Below, piece after piece: positions 8,388-16,089 of a stretch of DNA of 64,000 bases. The DNA comes from JAPPOI01 sp028818055 (lineage in GTDB: Bacteria; Pseudomonadota; Alphaproteobacteria; Rhodobacterales; Rhodobacteraceae): contig OZ253954.1 in NCBI GenBank assembly GCA_965267405.1, positions 1,550,001-1,614,000 of the forward strand, read 5' to 3'. Both the position numbers and the translations under genes were made by a program. How positions within the stretch are numbered: the first letter of the stretch is position 1; each line of letters begins with the position of its first letter. Below the pieces are notes generated by a model. The model was given only the letters and a program-made list of their open reading frames with translations. It was not told where the DNA came from and searched no databases.

Positions 8388-8943
8388 TTGATTTTCCTGC
8401 TACAACAAGCGGGAACCGTCATTGAAATGATTACATTATTTCGCTCAGCTTAACCGCCCCGTAGATATGGTTCATTTTACTCTGCTTGGGCTAGGTGACT
8501 AATGGAATTAGGGATGAGACTGTCTTGATGGGGCTGATTGCCTCGAAAGCGGACATCCACCTGTGCAACTTGTGCCGCTCTGCAACGAAGGGCCCTTTCC
8601 GGACCTTCGAATTACCTTCAAGATGCCGGGGTCGCAGCCCGCTTACCGGACATTCGCTGCAGGCGCATAATTTAACGCTGGTCGAACTTACAGATCGCGG
8701 GACGATGCCGACGTTGAGCGTGGCCATACCAAGGTCTCCTTTTGGAGGCTATTAGACCAAAGACAGAAGTGCCCTTGGCGCGTAAATCGGACATTTTCAA
8801 CGGCTGCTAAGATGCCAGCCTATAGCATTCGACCAGGGCTACTTTTCCAAACTGATATTGGGGTACGTTTCTGTTCGACTGAACGAGCCCCCTTCTTAAC
8901 AGGCGCGATCACCCGAACCGCCAATTTGAAGATGTCGCCCAGA
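8388..8943. other. Island left-end non-coding or decayed segment
   Basis: No gene can be supported in this ~550-bp stretch. Open frames here are short, without family features, and unlike their neighbours. It contains CGGACATTCGCTGC (8647-8660), the exact reverse complement of a 14-mer at 26802-26815 near the other island end. A ribosome-binding-site-like AAGGAG upstream of a minus-strand ATG at 8725-8727 may be the orphaned start of a lost gene. Confidence 0.5.
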
Positions 8944-9570
8944 TCAGAGTTTTACGCCTTCCAGCAAGATATCTCGAAGCGAGCGCTTCGTATCTTCCCA
9001 TTGCTGATTTGTCAGCTCCAGATCGTCATTCAGTGTTCTGATCTGGTGTTTGAAATCAGCGTAGTGCTGTGTGGTTGCCCAGATTGCATAAAGCAAGTGC
9101 CGTGCGCTGACGGGTCTGATCTGCTTTTGGGCGATCCAGTATTCGATCACCTCTATCCGATCATCGGTCCATTGGCGCAGTTCGCCTTCCAAGTAGTCTT
9201 GTACGACGGGCGCACGCTGGATGATCTCGTTTGCCCAGACCTTGGAGCCATAGGGGCGCGTTCGGGCCAGTTCCAGCTTGGTTTCGATGTAGTCTCCCAA
9301 AGCTGCTATCGGATCGCGTTCCGGCGACAGGACATCCGCAGCTTCACGCCAAACATTAAAGATGTTCTCGACCACATTCCGATACAGTTTTTCCTTGGTC
9401 TGATAGTAATAGACGATGTTGGACTTCGGCAGACCAGCTTCAGCGGCAATCCGGCTGAATGACGCACCAACATAACCATAGTCGGCAAAGACGCGTTCAG
9501 CAGCCTGCTGAATTTGCGCCCTTGTTTCTTCGCGATGACGTATCTGTATTCCGCCGCTTTGCTTGTTCAC
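8944..9570 (-). CDS. TetR-family transcriptional regulator, RutR-like
   Basis: This 208-residue regulator has an N-terminal TetR helix-turn-helix at about residues 15-60 (FADYGYVGASFSRIAAEAG, then NIVYYYQTKEKLY). The C-terminal half closely follows E. coli RutR, the uracil/thymine-responsive regulator of pyrimidine metabolism. Shared features include IKEYI/ALGDYIETKLE-type spacing, the WANEIIQRAP region and the IWATTQHYADF segment. The start is a GTG at 9568-9570. It is divergent from the transporter and deaminase genes, with a perfect 22-bp palindrome between them. It probably represses or activates that operon in response to a nucleobase. The ligand is not known; RutR itself binds uracil and thymine. 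Confidence 0.85.
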   Translation of the reverse strand: MNKQSGGIQIRHREETRAQIQQAAERVFADYGYVGASFSRIAAEAGLPKSNIVYYYQTKEKLYRNVVENIFNVWREAADVLSPERDPIAALGDYIETKLELARTRPYGSKVWANEIIQRAPVVQDYLEGELRQWTDDRIEVIEYWIAQKQIRPVSARHLLYAIWATTQHYADFKHQIRTLNDDLELTNQQWEDTKRSLRDILLEGVKL

Positions 9571-9667
9571 GCTGTTTCAATCCTTTGAGCGCTACGTCGG
9601 GCCGAGAAAGGTCCGAATTGAACATCCGATGCCTATCAAACTAACAAATCCATGTTGTTTTGGAAGC

Positions 9668-9689
9668 TTTCTGCACGATCGTGCAGAAA
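9668..9689. promoter_or_regulatory. Perfect 22-bp palindrome, probable TetR operator
   Basis: TTTCTGCACGA followed directly by its exact reverse complement TCGTGCAGAAA gives a gapless 22-bp palindrome. It lies 98 bp upstream of the regulator's start and 198 bp before the transporter gene. Its length suits a TetR dimer site. It does not match the E. coli RutR consensus core (TTGACCA..TGGTCAA), although TTGACC occurs once nearby at 9694-9699. The rest of the 317-bp gap shows no gene. Confidence 0.65.
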
Positions 9690-9887
9690 ATTCTTGACCG
9701 GGCAGCTGAATCTTTTCAGCATTCAAGCGTCTGGCATTGGGATGGGGGCTGAAGACACTGCCAACGAACATAAAATTTACCCGCAATGGCGAGCACTGAC
9801 GGGATGCAAAGACGCTGCGCCAAGCAACCGGGGCGACGAATACCGTGAATAAATCAACATACAAAATGCCGAACAGGAGAGGATGAC

Positions 9888-10877
9888 ATGTCAAGAATAT
9901 CGCTAACAAAAAGGGCGCTGCTCGCCGCCATGGTCGCGGGATCGACCCTTTTGGCCGCCGGGGCGGCTGCTGCAGAAAAGGTTAAGGTTGCGGCGATCTA
10001 TACATTGCCCGTTGAACAGCAGTGGATCAGCCGCATTCACAAGGCGCTGAATACCGCTGCAGAGCGCGGCGATATCGAATATGTGTTTTCGGAAAATGTC
10101 GCCAACACCGATTATGAACGTGTGATGCGCGAATATGCCGAGCAAGGCCAACAATTGATTGTGGGTGAAGTGTTCGGACTTGAGCGCGCTGCGCGCAAAG
10201 TGGCGACGGATTACCCCGAGACGGCGTTCCTTATGGGCTCGTCATTTGGTCCGGTTGCGCCGAATTTTTCCGTCTTTGACAACTGGATTCACGAACCATC
10301 CTATCTGTCAGGCATGGTTGCCGGTGCGGCGACCGAGTCAAACCTGATTGGGATGGTTGGCGGATATGCGATCCCCGAAGTGAACCGCTTGATGCATGCC
10401 TTCATGGATGGCGCGCGCGAAGTGAACCCGGACGTCAAGTTCATGGTGAACTTCATCGATAGCTGGTACGATCCGCCGAAAGCCAAAGAAAGCGCATTTG
10501 CGATGATGGATGCAGGCGCAGACGTGATGTATGCGGAGCGTTTTGGCGTGTCTGACGCAGCGGTTGAGCGCGGCGTGAAGGCCATCGGCAATGTGATCGA
10601 TACCTCCGGTGATTATCCCGGAACCATCATGGCCTCTGCCTTGTGGCACATGGAAGCGACCATCGACAAAGCCGTGGCAAACGTTTCGGGTGGCACTTTC
10701 GAGGCGTCGGACTATGGCCAGTACAGCTTTATGGCGTATGGCGGTGGATCGCTGGTGATGGACGAAAGCCTTGTCGCGGCAGAAACCGCAGCTTCGGTCA
10801 AAGAGCGTGAAGCCGAGATTTTGGGTGGCCTGTTCCGCGTCAACGTGAACGACGCGCGCCCTGTATCTGACAATTAG
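9888..10877 (+). CDS. BMP-family substrate-binding protein of nucleobase/nucleoside ABC transporter
   Basis: This 329-residue periplasmic protein belongs to the BMP/PnrA-like family that binds nucleosides or nucleobases. An N-terminal signal peptide of about 29 residues ends in AAGAAAA. There is no lipobox Cys, so it should be soluble in the periplasm. A strong ribosome binding site (AGGAGAGG) precedes the ATG. It is the first gene of an operon with an ATPase, two permeases and a CodA-like deaminase. A strong hairpin follows its stop codon, probably letting it be made in excess over the membrane parts. The deaminase suggests a cytosine-like ligand; this is inference from context. Confidence 0.9.
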   Translation: MSRISLTKRALLAAMVAGSTLLAAGAAAAEKVKVAAIYTLPVEQQWISRIHKALNTAAERGDIEYVFSENVANTDYERVMREYAEQGQQLIVGEVFGLERAARKVATDYPETAFLMGSSFGPVAPNFSVFDNWIHEPSYLSGMVAGAATESNLIGMVGGYAIPEVNRLMHAFMDGAREVNPDVKFMVNFIDSWYDPPKAKESAFAMMDAGADVMYAERFGVSDAAVERGVKAIGNVIDTSGDYPGTIMASALWHMEATIDKAVANVSGGTFEASDYGQYSFMAYGGGSLVMDESLVAAETAASVKEREAEILGGLFRVNVNDARPVSDN

Positions 10878-10884
10878 AGACACA

Positions 10885-10908
10885 TGGGCTGGCGTCAGCG
10901 CCAGCCCA
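10885..10908 (+). terminator. Intra-operon hairpin after binding-protein gene
   Basis: TGGGCTGGCG and CGCCAGCCCA form a perfect 10-bp stem around a TCAG tetraloop, followed by ACCTTTTC. It begins 8 nt after the binding-protein stop and ends before the ATPase ATG at 10917. It likely acts as a partial terminator or mRNA 3'-end protector that lowers expression of the downstream transporter genes. Confidence 0.75.
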
Positions 10909-10916
10909 ACCTTTTC

Positions 10917-12434
10917 ATGACACAATCCACGGCTCTCAGGCTCACTGGGCTCAGCAAACGCTTCGGCTCGGTGGTTGCAAATGACGATGTCAGCCTGACC
11001 CTTGAAAAAGGTGAAGTGCTGGCGCTTTTGGGTGAAAACGGCGCGGGCAAAACCACGCTGATGAATATGCTGTTCGGGCATTATTTGCCGGATTCAGGTA
11101 CCGTCGAAGTTGCCGATGAAAACGGCACATTGCATCCCTTGCCTTTGGGCCACCCCCAAGCCGCGCTAGCCGCAGGGGTCGGCATGGTGCACCAGCATTT
11201 TGCGCTGGCTGAAAACATCAACGCGCTCGACAATATCACTCTCGGGTCTGAACCGCTGCGCAGCTTCCGGCGCAATCGCAACCGTGCAAAAACCAAGATC
11301 GAAGGCATTATCGAGCGCAGTGGATTGAGCGCGCCGCTTAATGTTCCGGTGGGCCGTCTGTCCGTTGGCGAACGTCAGCGGGTTGAGATCCTCAAAGCGC
11401 TCTATCGCGATGCCCGTATTCTTGTACTTGATGAACCCACGGCGGTTCTGACCCCGCAAGAGGCTGACACTCTGTTCGACAATATCAAGGCGATGACAAA
11501 AGACGGCCTGTCCGTGATTTTCATCAGCCACAAACTGCGCGAGGTTCTCGCCTTTTCCGACCGCATCGCCGTTCTGCGCCACGGCAAGAAAGTAGGAGAG
11601 ATGGCCACAGCGGATGCTGATGAAAAAGTTATCGCGCGCATGATGGTAGGGGCGGATACACCCAAGGTCGCGCGCACAGAAATGGCTCCCGGCGCTCCGG
11701 TGTTGAAACTGTCGAACGTATCGGTCGAAGGGCGCGCCAAGCGCGATACGCTCAAAAGCGTCAATTTAACTGTAAACGCCCACGAAATTCTGGGCATCGC
11801 CGGCATCTCCGGTAATGGGCAAAGCGGGCTCGCCAATGTGATTTCTGGGCTCGCACAACCAAGCGCTGGGACGATCACGGTGGATGAGCAGGACGTACCA
11901 AAACCAAGCCCGGGCACGATGGTGAAGGCGGGTATTGGGCGCATCCCCGAAGACCGTCATCACGAAGGTATCGTTGGTGCGATGAGTGTTGCGGAAAATA
12001 TGGTGATCGAACGGCTTGATGATCCTGCCATTCAATCACGAGGATTGCTAAAGCGTGACGCCATTCAGGCCAATGCCGAAAAGCTTGCCAAAGCCTATGA
12101 CGTACGCGGCCCCGGCGTGACCGCCGCATCCAGATTACTGTCAGGCGGGAATATTCAAAAGCTGATCCTGGCACGTGTTTTTGAACGCTCACCCCGGCTT
12201 ATCCTCGCGAACCAACCCACACGCGGCCTTGATATGGGCGCTGCGGCAGAGGTCGGTCGGCGCTTGCTGGAGGCCCGCGAGCGCGGTGCAGGAGTTGTTC
12301 TGATCTCAGAAGATCTAGACGAGATTCTGGGCCTTGCTGACCGGATCGTGGTGATCCGCGATGGAAATCTTGTTGAGGCCATCAGCCATGATCGTGAGCA
12401 AATCGGCCTTATCATGGCGGGGGAACCGGCATGA
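10917..12434 (+). CDS. ABC transporter ATPase, BMP/nucleobase type (two ATPase domains)
   Basis: This 505-residue protein carries two fused nucleotide-binding domains, as in sugar and nucleoside importers. The first has Walker A GENGAGKTT at 39-47, signature LSVGERQRVEI and Walker B ILVLDEPTAVLTP. The second has GISGNGQSG in place of a classical Walker A and signature LSGGNIQKLIL. I chose the ATG at 10917 rather than the in-frame ATG at 10884 because the latter lies inside the hairpin stem and adds residues with no family match. It ends in ATGA, overlapping the first permease gene. The asymmetric pair, with a degenerate second P-loop, is normal for the family. Confidence 0.9.
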   Translation: MTQSTALRLTGLSKRFGSVVANDDVSLTLEKGEVLALLGENGAGKTTLMNMLFGHYLPDSGTVEVADENGTLHPLPLGHPQAALAAGVGMVHQHFALAENINALDNITLGSEPLRSFRRNRNRAKTKIEGIIERSGLSAPLNVPVGRLSVGERQRVEILKALYRDARILVLDEPTAVLTPQEADTLFDNIKAMTKDGLSVIFISHKLREVLAFSDRIAVLRHGKKVGEMATADADEKVIARMMVGADTPKVARTEMAPGAPVLKLSNVSVEGRAKRDTLKSVNLTVNAHEILGIAGISGNGQSGLANVISGLAQPSAGTITVDEQDVPKPSPGTMVKAGIGRIPEDRHHEGIVGAMSVAENMVIERLDDPAIQSRGLLKRDAIQANAEKLAKAYDVRGPGVTAASRLLSGGNIQKLILARVFERSPRLILANQPTRGLDMGAAAEVGRRLLEARERGAGVVLISEDLDEILGLADRIVVIRDGNLVEAISHDREQIGLIMAGEPA

Positions 12435-13498
12435 TACGCATTGAGCCGCGCGAAAACCCGTCTCGTGCGTTTGCCTTTGGTATTCCTATCCTTTCGGCTG
12501 TTATCTCACTCGCCTTGGCGGCCATTCCATTGCTGGCCGCCGGGGCAAACCCGATCACCGCCTACGGCGAGATGATCAAAGGTGTTTTTGGATCTGTCTT
12601 TGCCGTGTCCGAAATGCTGACGCGCGCAACGCCGTTGATATTCACCGGGCTGGCCGCCGCTTTGGCTTTTCGCGCCAAGCTTTGGAATATCGGCGCCGAA
12701 GGACAGCTTTATCTCGGCGCTATGGCAGCGGTCGCAATTGGGTCAGGGTTGCTCGACATCTCTGGCATCCTGCTGTTACCGCTGATCATAGTCCTGGGCG
12801 CAGCCGCCGGGGCTGCGGGCATGATGGCCCCAACCTATCTGAAAGTACGCTTTGGCGCCGATGAGGTTGTGACCACCTTACTGCTAAACTTCATCATTCT
12901 GATCTTTCTTCAGATGATGCTCGAAGGCCCACTACAAGACCCAATGGGGTTGGGTTGGCCGCAATCAGCACCGGTATTGGACCAGGGCATGCTACCGCCA
13001 CTTATGGACAGAATGCGGGTGCATTCAGGGCTGATCCTTGCCCTTGTTCTGGCAGCCATTGCGCAGTTCATGCTGGCGCGGTCCGTCTGGGGGTTCAAAC
13101 TGCGGGCGGTTGGTGAAAATGCCGCTGCAGCCCGGCACGCAGGCATCAATGTGCGCCGCTCCCTGTTTGGCGTGGCAGCGATCTCTGGCGCGCTGGCAGG
13201 GCTCGCCGGTGTGTCCGAAGTGGCCGGGCTAAAGGGTTATCTGACGGCTGATCTTTCCCCCGGGTTTGGCTACACAGGAATCGTCGTTGCGATGTTGGCG
13301 GGCTTGTCGCCAGTTGGTGTTGTCATCGCGGCCCTCTTCATCGCGTCAGTCTTCGTCGGTGCTGACAGTATGAGCCGCGCCATGGGCGTGTCGTCTTTCC
13401 TTGCCGATCTGGTTGTTTCCATGTCGCTGCTCTGTGTTTTGGTCGGTGGGTTTCTGGCCAAGTACCGCATCTTGCGCACCAAAGGGGCCAAAGCATGA
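12431..13498 (+). CDS. ABC transporter permease 1 (BMP/nucleobase type)
   Basis: This 355-residue inner-membrane protein is of the BPD_transp_2 type found with BMP-family binding proteins. Hydrophobic helices run through its length. The family segment FRAKLWNIGAEGQLYLGA lies at about 78-95, and FGADEVVTTLLLNFI follows. It overlaps the ATPase gene by 4 nt (ATGA) and the second permease by 4 nt, so the three are translationally coupled. It forms the translocation pore with the second permease. Confidence 0.9.
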   Translation: MIRIEPRENPSRAFAFGIPILSAVISLALAAIPLLAAGANPITAYGEMIKGVFGSVFAVSEMLTRATPLIFTGLAAALAFRAKLWNIGAEGQLYLGAMAAVAIGSGLLDISGILLLPLIIVLGAAAGAAGMMAPTYLKVRFGADEVVTTLLLNFIILIFLQMMLEGPLQDPMGLGWPQSAPVLDQGMLPPLMDRMRVHSGLILALVLAAIAQFMLARSVWGFKLRAVGENAAAARHAGINVRRSLFGVAAISGALAGLAGVSEVAGLKGYLTADLSPGFGYTGIVVAMLAGLSPVGVVIAALFIASVFVGADSMSRAMGVSSFLADLVVSMSLLCVLVGGFLAKYRILRTKGAKA

Positions 13499-14439
13499 TG
13501 GACCTTTTGAACATTCTGATGACTGAGAGCTTCTGGGCGGCGTCATTGCGCATCGCCACGCCCCTGATATTTGGCGTGCTCGGCGCGCTGATTTGCGAGC
13601 GTGCTGGTGTTTTGAATCTAGGTATCGAAGGTATTTTTGTCGTCGGCGCGATGTGCGGATGGATGGCCGTCTGGCTTGGTACTGGACTTTGGGGCGGTGT
13701 CTTGGTCGCGGCGTTGGCTGGCGCGTTCTTTGGGCTATTGCATGCCATCCTGACGGTGCCTCTGGGCCTTTCCCAACACGTCTCGGGCCTTGGGATTACG
13801 CTGTTTGCGACCTCGGTCAGTTACTACACCTATCGGACCGCGTTGCCCGACGTGTCTTCGCCGCCGCGCATCGAACCGTTTCGCGCGCTGGATATCCCTA
13901 TCGTGTCTGACCTGCCCTTCTTTGGCCCGGTCCTGTTCCAGCAAACTGCGCTGACATGGCTCGCGTTGCTGATGGTTGCACTGGTCTGGTATGTGATGAA
14001 TCGCACCGCGCTTGGCGTGGCGATCAAGGCGGTGGGTGACAATCCCGACAGTGTGGATGCGCAAGGTTTGTCCGTCTATGGCCTGCGTATGGGTGCGATT
14101 GTAGCTGGGTCCGCCTTGATGGCGCTTGGGGGCGCGTTCCTGACGATGAGCGCTTTTGACGCCTTCTTCTTCGGCATGGTCAACGGGCGCGGTTGGGTTT
14201 GCATTGCGCTGGTGATCTTTGCCAGCTGGCGACCGGGCAAGGCCCTGCTGGGTGCACTGTTATTTGGCGCTTTCGACGCGCTGCAAGTGCGGTTGCAAAC
14301 TGAAATGGGCGCTTTGGTCCCAGGGCAAGTTTTCCTGATGGCACCTTATATTCTGTCCATCATCGCTCTTGTCATCGCGGCGCGATCTGCAGACTATCCA
14401 CGCGCCTTGTTGACACCTTGGTTCAAAGGGCAACGTTGA
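13495..14439 (+). CDS. ABC transporter permease 2 (BMP/nucleobase type)
   Basis: This 314-residue polytopic membrane protein is the second half of the translocation pore. It contains the family motif CERAGVLNLGIEGIFVVGA near residues 34-52 and the late motif GRGWVCIALVIFASWRPGKALLGALLFG. It starts at the ATG overlapping the stop of permease 1. The deaminase gene follows after 22 nt, with a purine-rich sequence suited to ribosome binding (GGGGG upstream of its ATG). Confidence 0.9.
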   Translation: MMDLLNILMTESFWAASLRIATPLIFGVLGALICERAGVLNLGIEGIFVVGAMCGWMAVWLGTGLWGGVLVAALAGAFFGLLHAILTVPLGLSQHVSGLGITLFATSVSYYTYRTALPDVSSPPRIEPFRALDIPIVSDLPFFGPVLFQQTALTWLALLMVALVWYVMNRTALGVAIKAVGDNPDSVDAQGLSVYGLRMGAIVAGSALMALGGAFLTMSAFDAFFFGMVNGRGWVCIALVIFASWRPGKALLGALLFGAFDALQVRLQTEMGALVPGQVFLMAPYILSIIALVIAARSADYPRALLTPWFKGQR

Positions 14440-14461
14440 TGCAACGCAAACGGGGGATTCC

Positions 14462-15760
14462 ATGTTCGATCTGATCGTCAAAAACGCGACTACGAGTGAC
14501 GGACAATCCGGTGTCGATATCGCCTGTAAGGATGGCAAAATCGCCGCAGTAGAGGCGGGGATCACGGCCGAGGCGAAAGAGACAATGGATGCAGGCGGCA
14601 ACCTTGTGTCCCCACCTTTTGTCGATCCGCATTTTCACATGGACGCGACGCTGTCACTGGGCACGCCACGCATGAATGTGTCTGGCACACTGCTCGAAGG
14701 CATTGCGCTGTGGGGTGAGTTGAAACCGATCCAATCTGTCGATGATATCGTCGAACGCGCAATGCGTTATTGCGATCTGGCGGTTGCCAAAGGTATCGGT
14801 GCAATCCGCAGCCATGTGGATACCTGCGATGACGAATTGAAGGGCGTGCAAGCGCTGCTTGAGGTGCGCGAAAAGGTCAAAAACTACCTCGACCTGCAAC
14901 TCGTGGCGTTTCCGCAAGACGGCGTTCTGCGCGATCCCGCAGCGATGAACAATACGGTGCGTGCGCTCGATATGGGCGTGGATGTGGTGGGCGGCATCCC
15001 ACATTTCGAACGCACCATGACGGATGGCGCCGAAAGCGTACGCATGTTGTGTGAAATCGCCGAAAAACGCGGACTGATGGTCGACATGCATTGCGACGAA
15101 AGCGATGACCCCCACAGCCGCCATATCGAATCGCTGGCCTATGAAACGCAACGCCTTGGGCTGCAGGGCCGCGTTGCGGGATCGCATCTGACCTCGATGC
15201 ACTCCATGGACAACTACTATGTCTCCAAGCTGATCCCGCTGATGGTTGAAGCCGGTGTTCACGCGATCCCCAACCCGCTGATCAACATCATGTTGCAGGG
15301 CCGTCACGACACGTATCCCAAACGGCGCGGCCAAACCCGCGTGCGCGAGCTGCGCGATGCCGGGGTCATGGTTGGTTTCGGCTCTGACTGTGTGATGGAC
15401 CCGTGGTATTCCTTGGGTAAGGCGGACATGCTGGACGTGGCGTTCATGGGGCTACATGTCGGGCAATTGTCGAGCCGCGCGGATATGGACTGGTGCTTTG
15501 ACGCGATCACCGGCAATTCAGCTAAGATCATGGGCCTGGAAGGGTATGGCCTGTCCAAAGGATGCGATGCGAATTTCGTGATACTCCAGGCGAAAGACAG
15601 GATCGAAGCCATCCGCCTGCGCGCGCATCGGCTTGCCGTGTTCCGGCACGGACAACTAATCTCGCAATCGACTCCCCTTCAGTACAATTTAGCACTGCCC
15701 GACCGGGCAGGCTTAACAGTGGATGAATCCCAAGTCAGCGGGTCAAATAGAGCCCACTAG
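14462..15760 (+). CDS. CodA-like cytosine deaminase / amidohydrolase with altered substrate residue
   Basis: This 432-residue amidohydrolase is closely similar along its whole length to E. coli cytosine deaminase CodA, which converts cytosine to uracil and ammonia. Metal and catalytic residues align: His57 and His59 (PHFHMD), His210, Glu213 (HCDESDD), His242 (SHLTSMHS) and Asp309. The substrate-contacting Gln is Gln152 in VAFPQDG. The residue after the metal Asp, Asp314 in CodA, is Cys310 here (GSDCVMDPW for GHDDVFDPW), and the preceding His is Ser. Asp314 is known to set pyrimidine selectivity in CodA, so the true substrate may be a modified or different base. It is the last gene of the transporter operon. 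I withhold the symbol codA for this reason. Confidence 0.85.
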   Translation: MFDLIVKNATTSDGQSGVDIACKDGKIAAVEAGITAEAKETMDAGGNLVSPPFVDPHFHMDATLSLGTPRMNVSGTLLEGIALWGELKPIQSVDDIVERAMRYCDLAVAKGIGAIRSHVDTCDDELKGVQALLEVREKVKNYLDLQLVAFPQDGVLRDPAAMNNTVRALDMGVDVVGGIPHFERTMTDGAESVRMLCEIAEKRGLMVDMHCDESDDPHSRHIESLAYETQRLGLQGRVAGSHLTSMHSMDNYYVSKLIPLMVEAGVHAIPNPLINIMLQGRHDTYPKRRGQTRVRELRDAGVMVGFGSDCVMDPWYSLGKADMLDVAFMGLHVGQLSSRADMDWCFDAITGNSAKIMGLEGYGLSKGCDANFVILQAKDRIEAIRLRAHRLAVFRHGQLISQSTPLQYNLALPDRAGLTVDESQVSGSNRAH

Positions 15761-16089
15761 TCTGCACTTTTTGGGGCGAGCAAGGGCTTCGAAAATACTT
15801 CAAATTCTCCGGCCAAAACGGTTGGGCGGATCGACCATCCTACGATTTCAGGCAACGTCTAAATTGCGACTGTTTGGTTGGTTCCAACGTGGCTTTTCTT
15901 TGCTTTGCAGCAATCTGATTAAAGCGAAGCATCCGGGACTTTGGGCTTGTTGCCGCCGTTCGCTGTCCGATGCGCGAAGGTCTGCTCTGGTCTCATAGCT
16001 GCCGTCCTCGTCACGGCTTTCCAGGCTATTTGCCCTGATGCTGCGTAGCCTCCGATGGCCGCAAAGAGCCTAGAGCGCACGCCGCCCAA
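15761..16089. other. Non-coding gap between deaminase and rhamnose genes
   Basis: This 329-bp stretch separates two convergent operons. I see no supported gene, no strong hairpin with a T-run, and no tRNA. An open frame running through its first part overlaps the deaminase end and has no family features. The segment resembles the other non-coding stretches of the island. Confidence 0.6.

Noticed and set aside
8491..8727. 78-codon minus-strand open frame with a good AAGGAG before its ATG.
   Set aside because: The protein has no recognisable family features and runs through the repeat-like island end. It is more likely an orphaned gene start fused to non-coding DNA.
8812..9462. 216-codon plus-strand open frame.
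   Set aside because: It is antisense to the TetR regulator gene, which has a complete helix-turn-helix and family match. The plus-strand product resembles nothing.
10884..10916. Earlier ATG for the island ATPase, adding 11 residues.
   Set aside because: It lies in the hairpin stem after the binding-protein gene and adds residues outside the family alignment.
15723..15998. 91-codon open frame at the end of the deaminase gene.
   Set aside because: It begins inside the deaminase coding sequence, has no ribosome binding site and no family features.
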